Assembly (NCBI GenBank): GCA_013339895.1
Contig: JABACO010000008.1
Coordinates: 8,022,528 to 8,086,527 of the forward strand
Reading direction: 5' to 3'
DNA: 64,000 nucleotides
From: Ephydatia muelleri
Taxonomy: Eukaryota; Porifera; Demospongiae; Spongillida; Spongillidae
Part shown: positions 1 through 13,489 of the stretch, piece after piece
Numbering within the stretch: position 1 is the stretch's first letter
Layout of the letters: the number at the start of each line of letters is the position of its first letter
Notes under the pieces: generated by a model
What the model saw: only the letters and a program-made list of their open reading frames with translations
Database searches by the model: none
What the model was told of the DNA's origin: nothing
Position numbers and translations under genes: made by a program

Positions 1-546
1 ACCTTATTCCCTTGTTGTTAGCTGGCTATGCACTCAACTCTATGTTGCTTCCCTTCGTGCTACTGTCCTGTGCAGGTCATCGCATAACCACCCTATTTAC
101 GAACATGATTGACCTTACCTTCGCAACTGTTGAGGGTAAGATGTTTACCATCATCAGATCTAGACTAAATTTTTTCAGTAACAATTCTGTTTTTATGCAT
201 TTGTTTTTTCAGTATGAGTTTGTTTTTATATCTATGCATACTATATAAAATTATAATATCTTGTAAAAAAAAAAAAAAAGCTTTTGTTGTACAATTTACG
301 TTGTTCTGCAGGAGAAATATTGAATCATTCAGATATCAGGATAACCATTGCCTGAATGGATTTGGCGTTGAAAATGCATTTGGAACTGTCGATGTATAGA
401 CTAGGTAGGAAACCTTTATTTTTTCTTAACATGTCCACAATAATTCAGACATTGCTAACTGCATGGGGAATGGTGTAAATGTACGCAATGTTTCAGAACT
501 AAAATGCTAACTGCATGGTGAATGGTGAAATGTGGGAGCGATTGGG
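1..546. other. Intergenic, no gene seen
   Basis: AT-rich DNA with a poly-A run near 266-279. The open frames are short, have no recognisable domain and no convincing splice structure. The segment ends where the TTGCAA flank of the next element starts. Confidence 0.5.
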
Positions 547-1030
547 TTGCAAGCAGGGCTGCCGCGATATATCGCGCGATATACGCGCCATTAATGTAAT
601 ACGAGGACGTCCTCGAAGTCAGTCGTAATACGTTAATGGCGCGTAACGCCCGGGAAATATGCAATTTCTTAGCACACTTGTATCTCCATAATGGATAAAG
701 TAAAAATTAACGAACAGAACAAATCAATAGCGGTAGGACCCTTCTACATAGGTACCTAGTTTGAACCGATTTGGACACTCCTACCTGAAGATGTGGCCGT
801 TTTGAACCCTACGGGGTATCGGACCTGGAAACGTCGGTACCCCGCATGTGTAAGACACCAAAATGGATTATAACGTATAGTAATGGTGTGGTATGTTGTG
901 TTAAAAATAGAAACCCGATAGCGTTAATATTTCGGAAGATATATCGATTTAAATTTTATTTTATAAAATGAAAATCCACAAGACCCATTTTCGTATAGAA
1001 CGTTCCATTTTATATCTATCGCGATAGGCG

Positions 1031-1288
1031 ATACTTTTGTGTCATATCGCGATACAAATGTGCACGGGAATAGACGGAGTAGCACGGGGATAGACAGAAA
1101 TATACAAGAAGTAATTTACTAATTCAGCAGATATGCAATTAGTACCATACACATGCATGCATATTTTTGTGTCATATCGCGATACAAATGTGCACGGGAA
1201 TAGACGGAGTAGCACGGGGATAGACAGAAATATACAAGAAGTAATTTACTAATTCAGCAGATGCAATTAGTACCATACACATGCATGC
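1031..1288. repeat. Tandem duplication, about 130-bp unit
   Basis: The block at 1031-1160 is repeated at 1161-1288 almost exactly; the second copy lacks 2 bp in the AGATATGCAATT segment. Both copies carry a TATCGCGATA palindrome, so the duplication arose inside the TIR element. Confidence 0.85.
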
Positions 1289-1614
1289 ATACTGATACTG
1301 TTGCGCAGTGCGTACTGTGCATGCATGCAGCGGCAAAATCCAATCACGTGCCATTGCATTAATTATATTATGCATAAGGAATTTGCATTTAGCCGTTCTG
1401 GTAAGAGCGCTCCATTGTTTATTCAATCTTGGAAATGAAGTCTCTAAACTCTGCCTGCGGTGGCAGCAACTGAGCAAGTTCATAACCTTAGCGGCCCCGC
1501 GGGTTGCAACTTAGTCATCACAGATTCGCTGTTCCTCGTAACTTTATCAGAGACGGTCCAGAACCGCGGAACACCCTGTATCTGAGCTTGAGCATGGACT
1601 ACTGCTGGTGGGGG

Positions 1615-1865
1615 TGCGGTACTGAACAACAGGCAACATGTTATGAGGAAATGGCTGAAACTACAGGCAACATGAACTGAAAAAACAGGCAACATGTTAC
1701 ATGCAGAACGGGCTGAAACAACAGGCAACATGTTATGCGGAACTGAAAAAACAGAATACGTGTTACATGCAGAACGGACTGAAACAACAGGCAACATGTT
1801 CTGAAACAACGGCCAACATGTTATGCAGAACTGAAAACAACAGGCAACAATGGGCAAAGTTGGAA
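1615..1865. repeat. ACAGGCAACATGTTA minisatellite
   Basis: Irregular tandem units containing AACAGGCAACATGTTATG recur about every 35 bp, alternating with CTGAAACAAC and GAACTGAAAAAAC spacers. The open reading frame through it on the minus strand is a by-product of the repeat and is not called as a gene. Confidence 0.75.
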
Positions 1866-2397
1866 AGAACAAGCTAGATACGATAAGATCGTCAAGTTAA
1901 CATATATTTGGCAAACTTAAATATTAAAATGGCATGCAGGGGTACACGGGCATATGATATATATTTATGCACGTATAGGACTTACATTTTGCGGCCTTCT
2001 GTAGCAACATGCATGCATGGTGATGCCACATATTCAGTTGCCCTTTGTGGACACCCGCATGCATGACCCGATATCGCTATTTTGTGCCACCCAAAATGTT
2101 CCCACGCCGGGTGTTAAATTTGTCTTTTTAAAAATAACTAAATAAAAACATTTTGCGGTCAGCTAGTGCCTACATTAAATTACTCTTAATTGCCTACAGC
2201 ATGAAAGGACGGTTTTCTGTCGGTTCTTTTGACGCAGCCATATAACTAAACCGTTGAAAATTGCAATGAACATGTGATCGGTTATTAAATTTTTACATGC
2301 ACAATATCGCGATACAATATCGCGATATTTCGCTCATATCGCGATGTATCGCTATATAGACGATATCGGTTACAGACCATATCGCGGCAGCTTGCAA

Positions 2398-3943
2398 ATT
2401 GCTTACTGCTAGGTTTCAGATGGATGAATATTCTGATATCTCAGTACAAAAAACACCATTACAGAATTCTTACACTGCTAAATTCGTACACTGTAGAAGG
2501 TCAGGAATCACTTTGAAAGTACATGTAGTCAAAATCTTAGTGGTTTGGAAGCACCTCTGTCACCAATGAGGCTAAAAGCTTTTAGTGCTTTGTTGCTTAA
2601 GTTCATTGAATCAAAGTTTGCAGTGTCCTTATCTGTGATCATAGTGCCACGGATTACATACGCAAAAGTGCTCGTTAACCATTGATGACCGTCGATTGGG
2701 GCTCCTGTAATTGTCTTGTCCAGCTTCTTCAGCAGGAACTAAGGAGATCGAGGAAGACGGAGTCTGTTGCTGCAGTGAGCGACTGTCTGCTGAGAATGGA
2801 TCCTCCTGTGTGGTTTTTGTTATGGTGTTATCTGCGCTCGAACTCTGTATTCAGTATCGGGTAAGCATAGATTATTGAGCGTAGTGAACTACATGTATAT
2901 TCATAGGGAGTACTGTGTGGGGGTGGGAGGATTAGTTTTTTAATAATTTGTCATTAATATAATCAATTTAGCACCTCCTCAGTTGAAGATACATGTACAT
3001 GTAAGCGGCTTGATGATTTATCCAGAATTATCTAGAGGTTTAATTATCTCTGGTTTTCTATTAAGGTAAGTCGTGTGGCTAAAAGTGGTGGGCTTAGAGA
3101 GACACATGTTTGTTTATCGTTTATTAACCGAACCACGCCCTTGCTAGCAACTACACATACACTTAGCCTCGAAGCTGATTTATACTCCTCACAATCCGTA
3201 CTACTATTTCTCCCAAACTGCCGTGTACGTTGTTTGGGGCAGTGCTTTAGGCATACATGTAAGCTGGCACGCATTGTGTTGTTGAAAACCCGCCGGATCG
3301 TGAGATGGTCAAAGACGTCATATAAAAGCGCTCTGCGACGTTGAAGAATGTGGAAACACGCTATCCCGCGGTAATCAGCAGACCGGTTACGGATACAGTC
3401 AAGGGACGGTTGACGTATTTTTCTGTCAGTTAAACTCGACATCTCTAATTACATGATGCGAATTACATGTACGTACTTCCATTAACACTATGTGAAGTCA
3501 GCATTTTCCCAATGCTACGACAATATTTGTTCGCGCACCACCATATAAGTGATGTGCATGTAGGAATGTGCGTTTGGCTGCAGTGTACATGTACATACGC
3601 TGTGACTGTCCACTACGTTAAGTCTCCATAGCGATACAGAAGATAAGCTGTCACGATCATTAATGGGTATGATAGTGTGTTTAGGGAGGGTGGGATTCAG
3701 ATAGTGTACTTGTGTTGGGTTGTTTAGTGGGTTGAAGAAGGTGTTGAGCTCACAGGACTAAGCTGTACATCAGGAAAACATCACGCCTCGTAGGCACAAC
3801 TTCACCTCAACACAGCAATGCATGCCTGTCCATCCCTGAGCCTTACTGAGCCCTCATGACCCTGATTTGACATTTTCCATTATGTATTTCGACTGTGTTA
3901 ACTTATCAGACTGTGTTATCTTTCAATCATCTGCCTTCATAGG
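2398..3943 (+). other. 5' flank of RTK-A, duplicated in the cluster
   Basis: From about 2870 to the start codon this segment is homologous to the DNA in front of receptor C (from 29.66 kb) and RTK-E (from 49.15 kb), and in part to 13.5, 40.6 and 60.6 kb. It travels with the receptor units and so probably holds their promoter. No coding exon is supported in 2398-2870; a short frame at 2682-2864 ends at a GGTAAGC donor-like site but has no recognisable domain. Confidence 0.5.
3314..3328 (+). promoter_or_regulatory. Candidate core promoter of RTK-A: CRE-like GACGTCAT and TATAAAAG
   Basis: GACGTCAT runs into TATAAAAG (TATA at 3321-3328), about 620 bp before the ATG. The same arrangement is kept before receptor C (TATA 30107-30114) and RTK-E (TATA 49611-49618), but is decayed near 13.65 kb, 40.76 kb and 60.82 kb. 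A 5' non-coding exon or long leader would be needed. The call rests on motif and conservation only. Confidence 0.4.
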
Positions 3944-6900
3944 ATGCGAGTGCCCAGGCTCATCTTTGTATTCGTATTTTGCCAGCTTGGAGTTAGAAGT
4001 GAGAGGAGCACCTGTATAATTAGTAATTAATTCTTCTCTACACATACTTGTGCACAATATACATACACACAATGCACATACACACAATGCACATCCACAC
4101 AATGCACATGCACACATGCACATACACACAATGCACATACACACAATGCACATACACACAATGCACATACACACAATGCACATACACACATGCACATACA
4201 CACAATGCACATACACACATGCACATACACACAATGCACATACACACATGCACATACACACAATGCACATACACAAAATGCACATGTACACAACACCAAT
4301 AACTATGTAATGTAACATGGGTGACACATGTATGCACATGTATCGGTATGCATACACCTCACACACCTAATCACATGCCTACATGCAATCACTCATGCAC
4401 AACTTCATACACTCACACACTCACATGCCACAACTATACAGTCCACGCTGCTCCCCCAACATGTAACATTTTTGGAAACAACCTTGTTCAGGCAACAGCT
4501 GCAAGTACCCAAGTCAATGGCCTCTACATAAAAATTGCCAATGCAGCCAGCTGTGCTGGCAACGTCACAAGATGGAACATGTGTTACTATAGTGCCAATT
4601 CTGATACAAGGGTGACCTCCTACTTTGCTGTGTATCGCCCCACCAATGGATTAAACTACCGTCGCATTGGGTCAGCTGCCACCTACGATGCAACACAGAA
4701 CACGGCTGTAGCCTACGTCTGCGACAACATTCCCATTCCCCGGTCTGAGCAATATGTGGTACTGCCTCAGGACGTCCTGGCCGTGTGTCTGAGAGGCTCG
4801 AGGTATCAGGCAATGGTCGCCTCCAATGTACCAGGTGCCAGCGTACTCATGGACACTCCTGGGTGCGGGTCAGCTGCATCCATGGCAAACACCCTTGATG
4901 TGACTGGGTACAACACTATCGCTAGCACCACGCTGCATATCAGCATTGGTAAGTACAATCATTGGGAACTCAAAATTAGGTTTTAGCAATTCCACTACTT
5001 GGGTTCAATTAAACAGTTACCGTTGCCTCTAATCCTCCTCCTCCCTTCCAACAGATGTGAATGAGTGTGCAGTCAACAATGGGGGCTGTGGTCAGATATG
5101 CAATGACACCACACCAGGATTCTTCTGTAGCTGTTACACTGGTTACCAACTTCTACTAGATGGAATAAACTGCAGCAGTGAGTGTTGGCATCATGTCTGT
5201 GCTGCTTTTTGGAGTTTACATCTAATCACATTACACATGCAGCACATGTATTTTGTGTATCAATCTTGCAAATAGTAATCAATACTTAATGCCTATGTGA
5301 AGGCAACAGCAATGCATCACTAATGTGTATAGATTATGAAAGACACTGACCCCAAAGCTAATTGGTCACTCTGCTTAAGTGAATTCATTATTACTCTGCC
5401 TTTAAAAAAAATTTAATTAGCTGCAGCAACAATACATGACCCACATGCAGCATAGTACATGTAATTGCTACAAGGCTACATGGAGGCATACATCCATTCA
5501 ACAATAACACAATTTTTGCATTGCATGACGATGATGATGTTAAAAATATATTTACAATTAGTACTGTTATGCCACATTAATGCAGGTATTGTTGTCTCCA
5601 CTTTCTACTACTATACACCTGAAGGTACTTCCATACAATGCCTTATAGATAATTATTTATTATGCATAATTAAACAACATGAAAATATACATTATAGTGT
5701 AAGCCATTTTTCACTTGGCACTCAATGGTGCCATGACAGTGGCCCCAAAAGCATATCTAAAATAAGCACTGTTATTCAACTTCAGGTAATCCTACCTCCA
5801 TCTTCAAAGTACCCACTGCTCTGAGAATAATAGTTTTATGATGCATGATTAAACAGCATGAGAGATATATACATGTAATGTATAAGCCATATACCACTTG
5901 GCACTGAATGGAGCCATGATCAGTGGCACCAAACGCCTTCAATGACATATCTACAATTAACACTGTTATGCCATCTTCAGATATTCCTCCACTTTCGTTA
6001 CTACTACAACTGAAGGTACTTCAGTACAATGTCTTAAGAATAATTATCCATCATTTAAACAGCATAGCAAGATAATAATTATACCAGTGTAAAACGTTTT
6101 GCCACCTTAGCACTTGAATGCATCAAAAGCTACCAATAAATCTAAAATCAGTACTGTTATGCCTCATTCATGCAGATATTTATCCCTCCACTTTCCAAGT
6201 ATCCACAGCTGCTACAACACCCGAAGGTACTTCCATACATCGCCTTAATGATAATTATTTTATTGATTAAACAGCATGGCAGTGTATGAACCTTTTGCCA
6301 CCTATAGTGCCATGATGGCATCAAAAGCCTCCAATAATACATGTATATCTACATTTAGTATTGTTATGCTATTTCTACCTCCACTTTTGAAGTTTCATTA
6401 GCTACTACTACACCTGAAGGTACTTCCATACAATACCTTAAGGATAATTATTTATTATGCATAATTAAACAAGATGAAAATATACATTATTATAGTATAA
6501 GATTAAACAACATGAAAATATACATTACAGTATAAGCCATTTTCCACTTGGCACTCAATGGTGCCATGACAGTGGCCCCAAAAGCATATCTAAAATAAGC
6601 ACTGGTATGCACCTTCAGGTATTTCTACCTCTATCTTCAAAGTACCCACTGCTACTACAACACCTGAAGGTACTTCCATACAATGCCTTAAGGATAGCAG
6701 TTTTATGATGCATGATTATACAGCATGGAAAGATATATGCATGTAGTGTATACACCATTTACCACTTGGCACTGAATGGTGCCATGATCAGTGGCACCAA
6801 AAGCCTTCAATGACATATCTACAATTAACACTGCTATGCCATATTTAGATATTTCTACCTCCACTTTCGCTACTACTACAACTGAAGGTACTTCAGTACA

Positions 6901-9900
6901 ATGTCTTAAGAATAATTATTTTATTATCCATCATTTTAAACAGCATAGCATGATAATAATTATATTTGCATACAAGTTTTGCAACCAATAATACATGCAT
7001 ATCTAAAATTAGCACTGCTTTGCCACATTCATGCAGATATTTCTACCTCTGCTTTCAAAGTCCTCTCACAATCAGCTACTACTACACCTGAAGGTAATTC
7101 CATACAATCTCTTAATATTCGCTTATTTGTAGTTTCTCCCTAGTTACTGCTACACGTGTTACAAATTTATCTGGATCTGAAGGTAAATTTTGCCAAGCAT
7201 GTATATGCTTTGTCTTGCATTATGGCCATGCAAGCTCCATGATGTTTTAGCATGAGTATCAGTATTCTCATACAGTGTATTAAAAGTAAACTCATGCAGC
7301 TCAGCTATAGTTAGGTCATTGCTTTGCCTTATATGCTATACAGGAGCCATTTTAAGAACTTTCATATTTGTTTAGTAGGCGCTACTGTTATGTATTTAGC
7401 ATGCAAATGTATGCATATACATTTTCCAGAACAAGTACCAGGTTCAGCAGTTGCAAGCGTAATTGTCACCATCATTGTGGCTGCAATGGTGACTGCAGCT
7501 GTCATCATCATTATTGTGACCAGGAAAAGGAAATATGCAGGGAAATTCAGACCAGTAACAGCTCAAGGCTTGGCCATGGGTAAGGAAAGTTGATATATCA
7601 CAGAATGATTGTATATCCTTTTTCTGTAGACAATGTTACGTACATGGGAAGGACTTCAACACTTACCCTTTTGAATAACAATGCTGATACTTCTGCTATT
7701 TATGAACCTGTAAAGGCTGATGAACGTAGAAATACATACGAAGACCCAGAAATGTCTGTTGTGAAATATTATAATGACAAGCTAGTGAGAAGACATGTGC
7801 ACAACAGGATGGAAAAGTACGACTAGTCTCATTTGTTTGCTATTAGAGCCAGCCGAAAACCAGTGAAGATCCAAGAAGTGCGGTCGATGAAAATGCCTTT
7901 ATTGATCAGCAGGTAGGGAATTATTTTTTTGAGCATGGTTTCACTAGAATGCTTATCATCTGATTTTTTTAATGTTACTGAATGTGTCTTAGGGTTGCTT
8001 CACCCTGCTCCCCATTGTATTACACACAGGAGTTAGATTATTTTTAGCAAATTCAATGTGATTGCGGTACTGCACTGCCTCCCTTTAAGACTACATTACA
8101 CCACCACCACACCATCACTTTACTTTTTATCTATTTCGAACACGTGCAAAAGCTCTTTCCTGATGCAAATTAGTGGTAAATCTTGCTGGATAAACGAACA
8201 ATTTTTTGAGGAAAGAATTTGTTTGTACACATGTACTGCATTTCTGAATGATATGCATCACTATATTCTCTCCCAGATATTTGAGCAAGGTCATGAAGTG
8301 GAGAAAGATAACAAGGATCCATACTACATGCCAGCATCATGTGAGAAAGATCTGTATGTTCAGCTGGAGAACTACAAGATAAAGAAAATTTCACGTAATA
8401 CGGTTAGGTAATGCCTTTTTTAAAAGCCTTACTATTTTACACTAACATTATAATGATGATTTTTGTTATGGCCGAATCATAATTTATGGCCTTGTAAAAG
8501 TTAATCAATCAACCCCCCTAGTGTAACCAAAGTGCTTGGAAGTGGTCAGTTTGGTGGGGTCCAAATGGGAATATGGAATGGATCCATAGGAAGGTGTGAA
8601 GTTGCCATCAAGACTCTCAATCCTACAATAACCCAGCCAGATGCTAAGGTCAAGTTTCTGCAGGAAGCAGCCATCATGGCACAGTTCAGACATCCTAATG
8701 TTATTCAACTGTATGGCATTGTCACTGATGGTGAGCCTGTACGTGGACACTGTACAAAAAGCCCACTAGTACGTAATTAGAATTAATTGCTTCTAATTGC
8801 TTGCCAGGTGATGTTGGTACTTGAGCTGGCCCACAAAGGGGACCTGAGGACACACCTTGACTCTTTAAAACCAGAGTATGTTTGTGAATGTGTCATCTAC
8901 TAAGAATTAATTGCATCCTTTCACTCTGGGTACAGTCCAGGTCAGTTGGTCCATCATGAGTTGTACTTATGTCTGCTTGCATACTCAAAGCAAATTGCTG
9001 ATGGGATGAAATATCTCTCTTGCAAGTCATTTGTCCATCGTGATCTTGCTGCGAGGAATATTCTTGTTACACAGAACTGCATATGCAAGGTGGGGAAAAA
9101 GGTTCAAATGACATCATTGGAAATACAATGATTAATAACCCTCAGATTGCTGACTTTGGACTGTCACGTGACCTGGCTGATGACATGTATTATGTTTCTC
9201 ATGGAGGAATGGTTCCCATCAAGTGGACAGCTCCTGAGGCTATCCACTTCAAGAAGTACTCCACTGCCAGTGATGTGTGGAGCTATGGATGTCTGCTCTA
9301 CGAGATATGGAGCATTGGGATAAAACCTTATGAAGGGATCACCAATGTAGAAGTAAATTACAATGTTCACAGTTATGTCTCCAATTGGTACAAGTGGTTA
9401 TTCTAATGTGCAGGTTGTTCAAAAGGTTGATTCAGGCTACAGACTCCCACCACCTCCTGGATGTCCACTGCTGATCTACCACATGATGATCCAATGCTGG
9501 TATATAATATATAATTACATACATATATGGTGCCATAAAGTGTTTTATTATTTCGTTCACTGTCCACACAATTTAGTATTTATTTACATAACATCAAATC
9601 ATCATGCACAGCATTGCAATTGTCTAGGCATGCATCTGGTTGGTAGCTCTGATAAAAGCAGGCTGAACTTGCCACTACGAATTGATGGTGATGTTTGGGC
9701 TTCGAGCAATATTCAGATTAGCCAGTGCGTGTAAATTAGTGGAGAAGGTCAGTGAGCTTATGTAATATTTTTAATGTTCGTATGATAGACGAGAATGAAC
9801 CAGAGACGTCACTAGTAGTTTTTATTGTCTACATCAAATGATTGCATTTTTGGAATGTGAGACTATACACATATGCAATTTCAAACCCTTCGATGATGTC

Positions 9901-10283
9901 ACAGCAATATCAGGCATATAAGCAGCTGTATAGTCTGCCTTTGAAGAAGAGCGCTCTTGGTTTCTTTACTATAAACAATGAGAGATTTTTTATAACTTGT
10001 GTATCAATACAATTGGTGAAACCATTGATTTTTATAGTAGATGGTGAAATCCTGTCATACCATTTCACCCCTCTCCCTCCCACATGCACACATACTCAGG
10101 AACCCTGATACATATTCCAGACCAACGTTCAGAGATATCTACCTGTCCCTTCATCAGTCTATGGAGTTCGTCCTCCAGGTTCCAGATGATGCCCACCTCA
10201 CGCATCCCCAAGCAGGGATCCTTGGTGCTCCACTGGAGGCTGGTGAGAAGATGTACATTGATCTGCAGAGGAGCTATGCATGA
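3944..10283 (+). CDS. Receptor tyrosine kinase A (ectodomain-EGF-stalk-TM-kinase), spliced
   Basis: Transmembrane receptor that would phosphorylate tyrosines on itself and partners at the plasma membrane. Exons: 3944-3998, 4442-4948, 5055-5177, 5586-5624, 6176-6226, 6619-6669, 6849-6887, 7037-7093, 7144-7182, 7430-7579, 7630-7784, 7847-7912, 8277-8407, 8522-8738, 8808-8875, 8936-9089, 9146-9352, 9414-9499, 10100-10283. These total 2379 nt, so 792 aa plus TGA, with all phases matching. Exon 1 is a signal peptide ([16 protein letters not shown]). Exon 2 is an unrecognised six-Cys ectodomain. Exon 3 is a cbEGF (DVNEC, six Cys). Six mini-exons form a Thr/Ser stalk. The TM helix is followed by RKRKYAGK. 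The kinase has [12 protein letters not shown], the alpha-C Glu, [13 protein letters not shown] in the activation loop, APE and DVWSYG, so it looks active. Juxtamembrane AIYEPV and TYEDPE are possible SH2 sites. Mini-exons at about 5786, 5981 and 6371 look dead. The ligand is unknown. Confidence 0.88.
4058..4290. repeat. Intron-1 minisatellite, 14-15 bp unit
   Basis: About 15 copies of AATGCACATACACAC fill intron 1 of RTK-A. The matching introns of receptor C (30890-30950) and RTK-E (50395-50455) hold only a few units. Several overlapping open frames of Cys-Val or Thr-His repeats here are artefacts of the array. Confidence 0.9.
5586..7182 (+). repeat. Stalk mini-exon array of RTK-A, about 200-bp exon-plus-intron units
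   Basis: Tandem units each hold one tiny exon after CAG or TAG, with GT-ATT-TCT-ACC or AT-ATT-TCT-ACC at its start and CCT-GAA-G before a GTACTTCC donor. Usable exons (5586-5624, 6176-6226, 6619-6669, 6849-6887, 7037-7093, 7144-7182) are 39, 51 or 57 nt, all phase 1 at both ends, and encode ISTSTFKVSSTTTTPEG-like stalk. The one near 5786 lost its donor, the one near 5981 has a 4-nt deletion, and the one near 6371 lost its acceptor. The intron parts are repeated too. Confidence 0.85.
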
Positions 10284-10513
10284 AGTAATCCCATTGTTTG
10301 TATGGTAGTCCATCATTAGGCTACAAACAGAATTTATGCTTCAAGGAGCAGAACTTCTTTATTTCAAGTGCATCTGTTATAATCACATTTCTCGCTATTA
10401 GTATTAAAATCACACTTAAAAGGGGTCACGTGGAGGTTGACTGGTACTACTGATGAGTGTACAGTGCACTGACTGAAGGGGGAGGGAAGATTCAGAGAGA
10501 GAGAGAGGAAGAG

Positions 10514-11327
10514 CAGGCCCGTAGCCAGGTCGGGAAAAGGGGGGGTTCGAAAATAATAAATGTGGACCTAAAGTGGGCGTGGATCACCAAAAGGGGGTGG
10601 GTGTGGGAGGGGGATGTGCCCCGCCCGCGCGAAGCGCGGAAGCTTTTGAAAACATTGATTTTGCAACTGAATGCAAACCAATTTGCAGACACATGTACCA
10701 GTACACTCATACCAAACTTAACACCTCCAGATCTGGTTCTTCAATATTCTTTTCTACATGATTTGAAGTCATATTTCGGGTATTCATAGTGGATGCACCT
10801 TGCTGCGTAGTGATTTCAGGCTCGTTAGAATCTGGCGCAACCATTTCACTACATGTAGTTTCGCACTTATCAGAGTGATCGCTACATTCGATTTCCTCTG
10901 TGGCTGCCGCTGTGACAGAATTTGTTTCTGTGACTAAAGGATCCGACTGTTGCCCATCGCCCGTTGCCTTTCGTTTTGCAGTTGGTAAGAACACATCAAG
11001 CTTCTGGCACAAGGCAGCGGCTCGTTCACGCTCTCTTTTTTTTCTGGGAGCTACCCGGCATTTTCGATCGGCGCACGAGTATTGAGTATGAATTAAAATT
11101 ACAGTGTAAATTAATAATTAATTTTCATTTTATCAACTAAACATGAATCAAGACCATTTTATTAAATGCGGGAAAAACCAGGACTGGATTGGCCTAGCCG
11201 CCCAGGAATCGCCTAATCGCCTTATAGAGTGGCCAGACCTTTACCGTACTTCCACATAATTGGACCTTTTCCCCCCTGAGGGGGGGTTCGTTCGAACCCC
11301 CCGAACCCCCCCCTGGCTACGGGCCTG
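10514..11327. mobile_element. hAT-type element with CAGGCCCGTAGCCAGG termini
   Basis: The left end CAGGCCCGTAGCCAGG and the right end CCTGGCTACGGGCCTG are inverted copies. The element lies inside a GA-rich simple repeat; AAGAG occurs at both edges, so the target duplication cannot be defined. The same termini occur at 25677, 26044-26383 and 46265-46440. Poly-G follows the left end and poly-C precedes the right end, as in the other copies. Confidence 0.8.
10707..11090 (-). pseudogene. N-terminal fragment of a hAT-like transposase
   Basis: Reading minus from about 11090, the frame has YSCADRKCR, then a charged RKKRERERAAALCQ stretch, then VFLPTAKRK and an acidic Ser/Thr-rich tail ending near 10707. 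N-termini of this style occur in hAT transposases with a following zinc finger and DUF4371-like core, but the core is absent here. The piece lies inside the 10514-11327 element, so it is probably the remnant of its internal gene. Family naming is from memory of the pattern. Confidence 0.45.
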
Positions 11328-11495
11328 AAGAGAGAGAGAGAGGAGAGAGAGAGAGAAGATAGGAGAGAGATAGAGAGACGAGAGAGATAGAAGAGATAGA
11401 GAGAGAGAGTAGATATAGAGAGAGAGATAATAGAGAGAGAGAGAGATAGAGAGAGTAGCTAGCGAGTTAGAATATAGAGTATAGATAGAGAGATG
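11328..11495. repeat. Degenerate (GA)n / GATA simple repeat
   Basis: Almost pure GAGAGA and GATAGA repeat, continuous with the GA-rich sequence left of the inserted hAT-type element at 10497-10513. Confidence 0.9.
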
Positions 11496-13468
<1,973 letters not shown>

Positions 13469-13489
13469 TTGCTAGCAGCTACATAAAAA

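Larger units (their letters stand above)
547..2397. mobile_element. Candidate non-autonomous TIR element
   Basis: The left end reads GCTGCCGCGATAT (558-570) and the right end is its exact reverse complement (2379-2391). The hexamer TTGCAA lies just outside both ends (547-552 and 2392-2397) and looks like a target duplication. The left edge CAGGGCTGCC resembles hAT termini. The interior is rich in TATCGCGATA motifs, has a palindrome around GCGCCATTAA (587-644), a tandem duplication and a minisatellite, and no transposase ORF. Positions 670-960 match the arms of the fold-back elements at 24.8 kb and 33 kb. Family assignment is inference. Confidence 0.6.

Noticed and set aside
1620..1860. CRISPR-like spaced repeats
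   Set aside because: Irregular spacing, no unique spacers, and clearly eukaryotic DNA; it is a minisatellite.
1480..1872. 130-aa minus-strand ORF
   Set aside because: Runs through the ACAGGCAACATG minisatellite; repetitive translation with no family signal.
3044..3442. 132-aa minus-strand ORF in the receptor flank
   Set aside because: The duplicated flanks at 29.9 and 49.5 kb do not keep the whole frame, and the sequence looks regulatory.
4027..4366. Long overlapping ORFs of Cys-Val / Thr-His repeats
   Set aside because: Products of the intron-1 minisatellite read in all frames; they overlap intron 1 of RTK-A.
4565..4813. Minus-strand ORF repeated opposite each ectodomain exon (also 31251 and 50710)
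   Set aside because: Antisense shadow of exon 2; no independent features.
8505..8750. Minus-strand ORF repeated at each kinase exon (also 28202, 54894 and 62276)
   Set aside because: Antisense shadow of the conserved first kinase exon.
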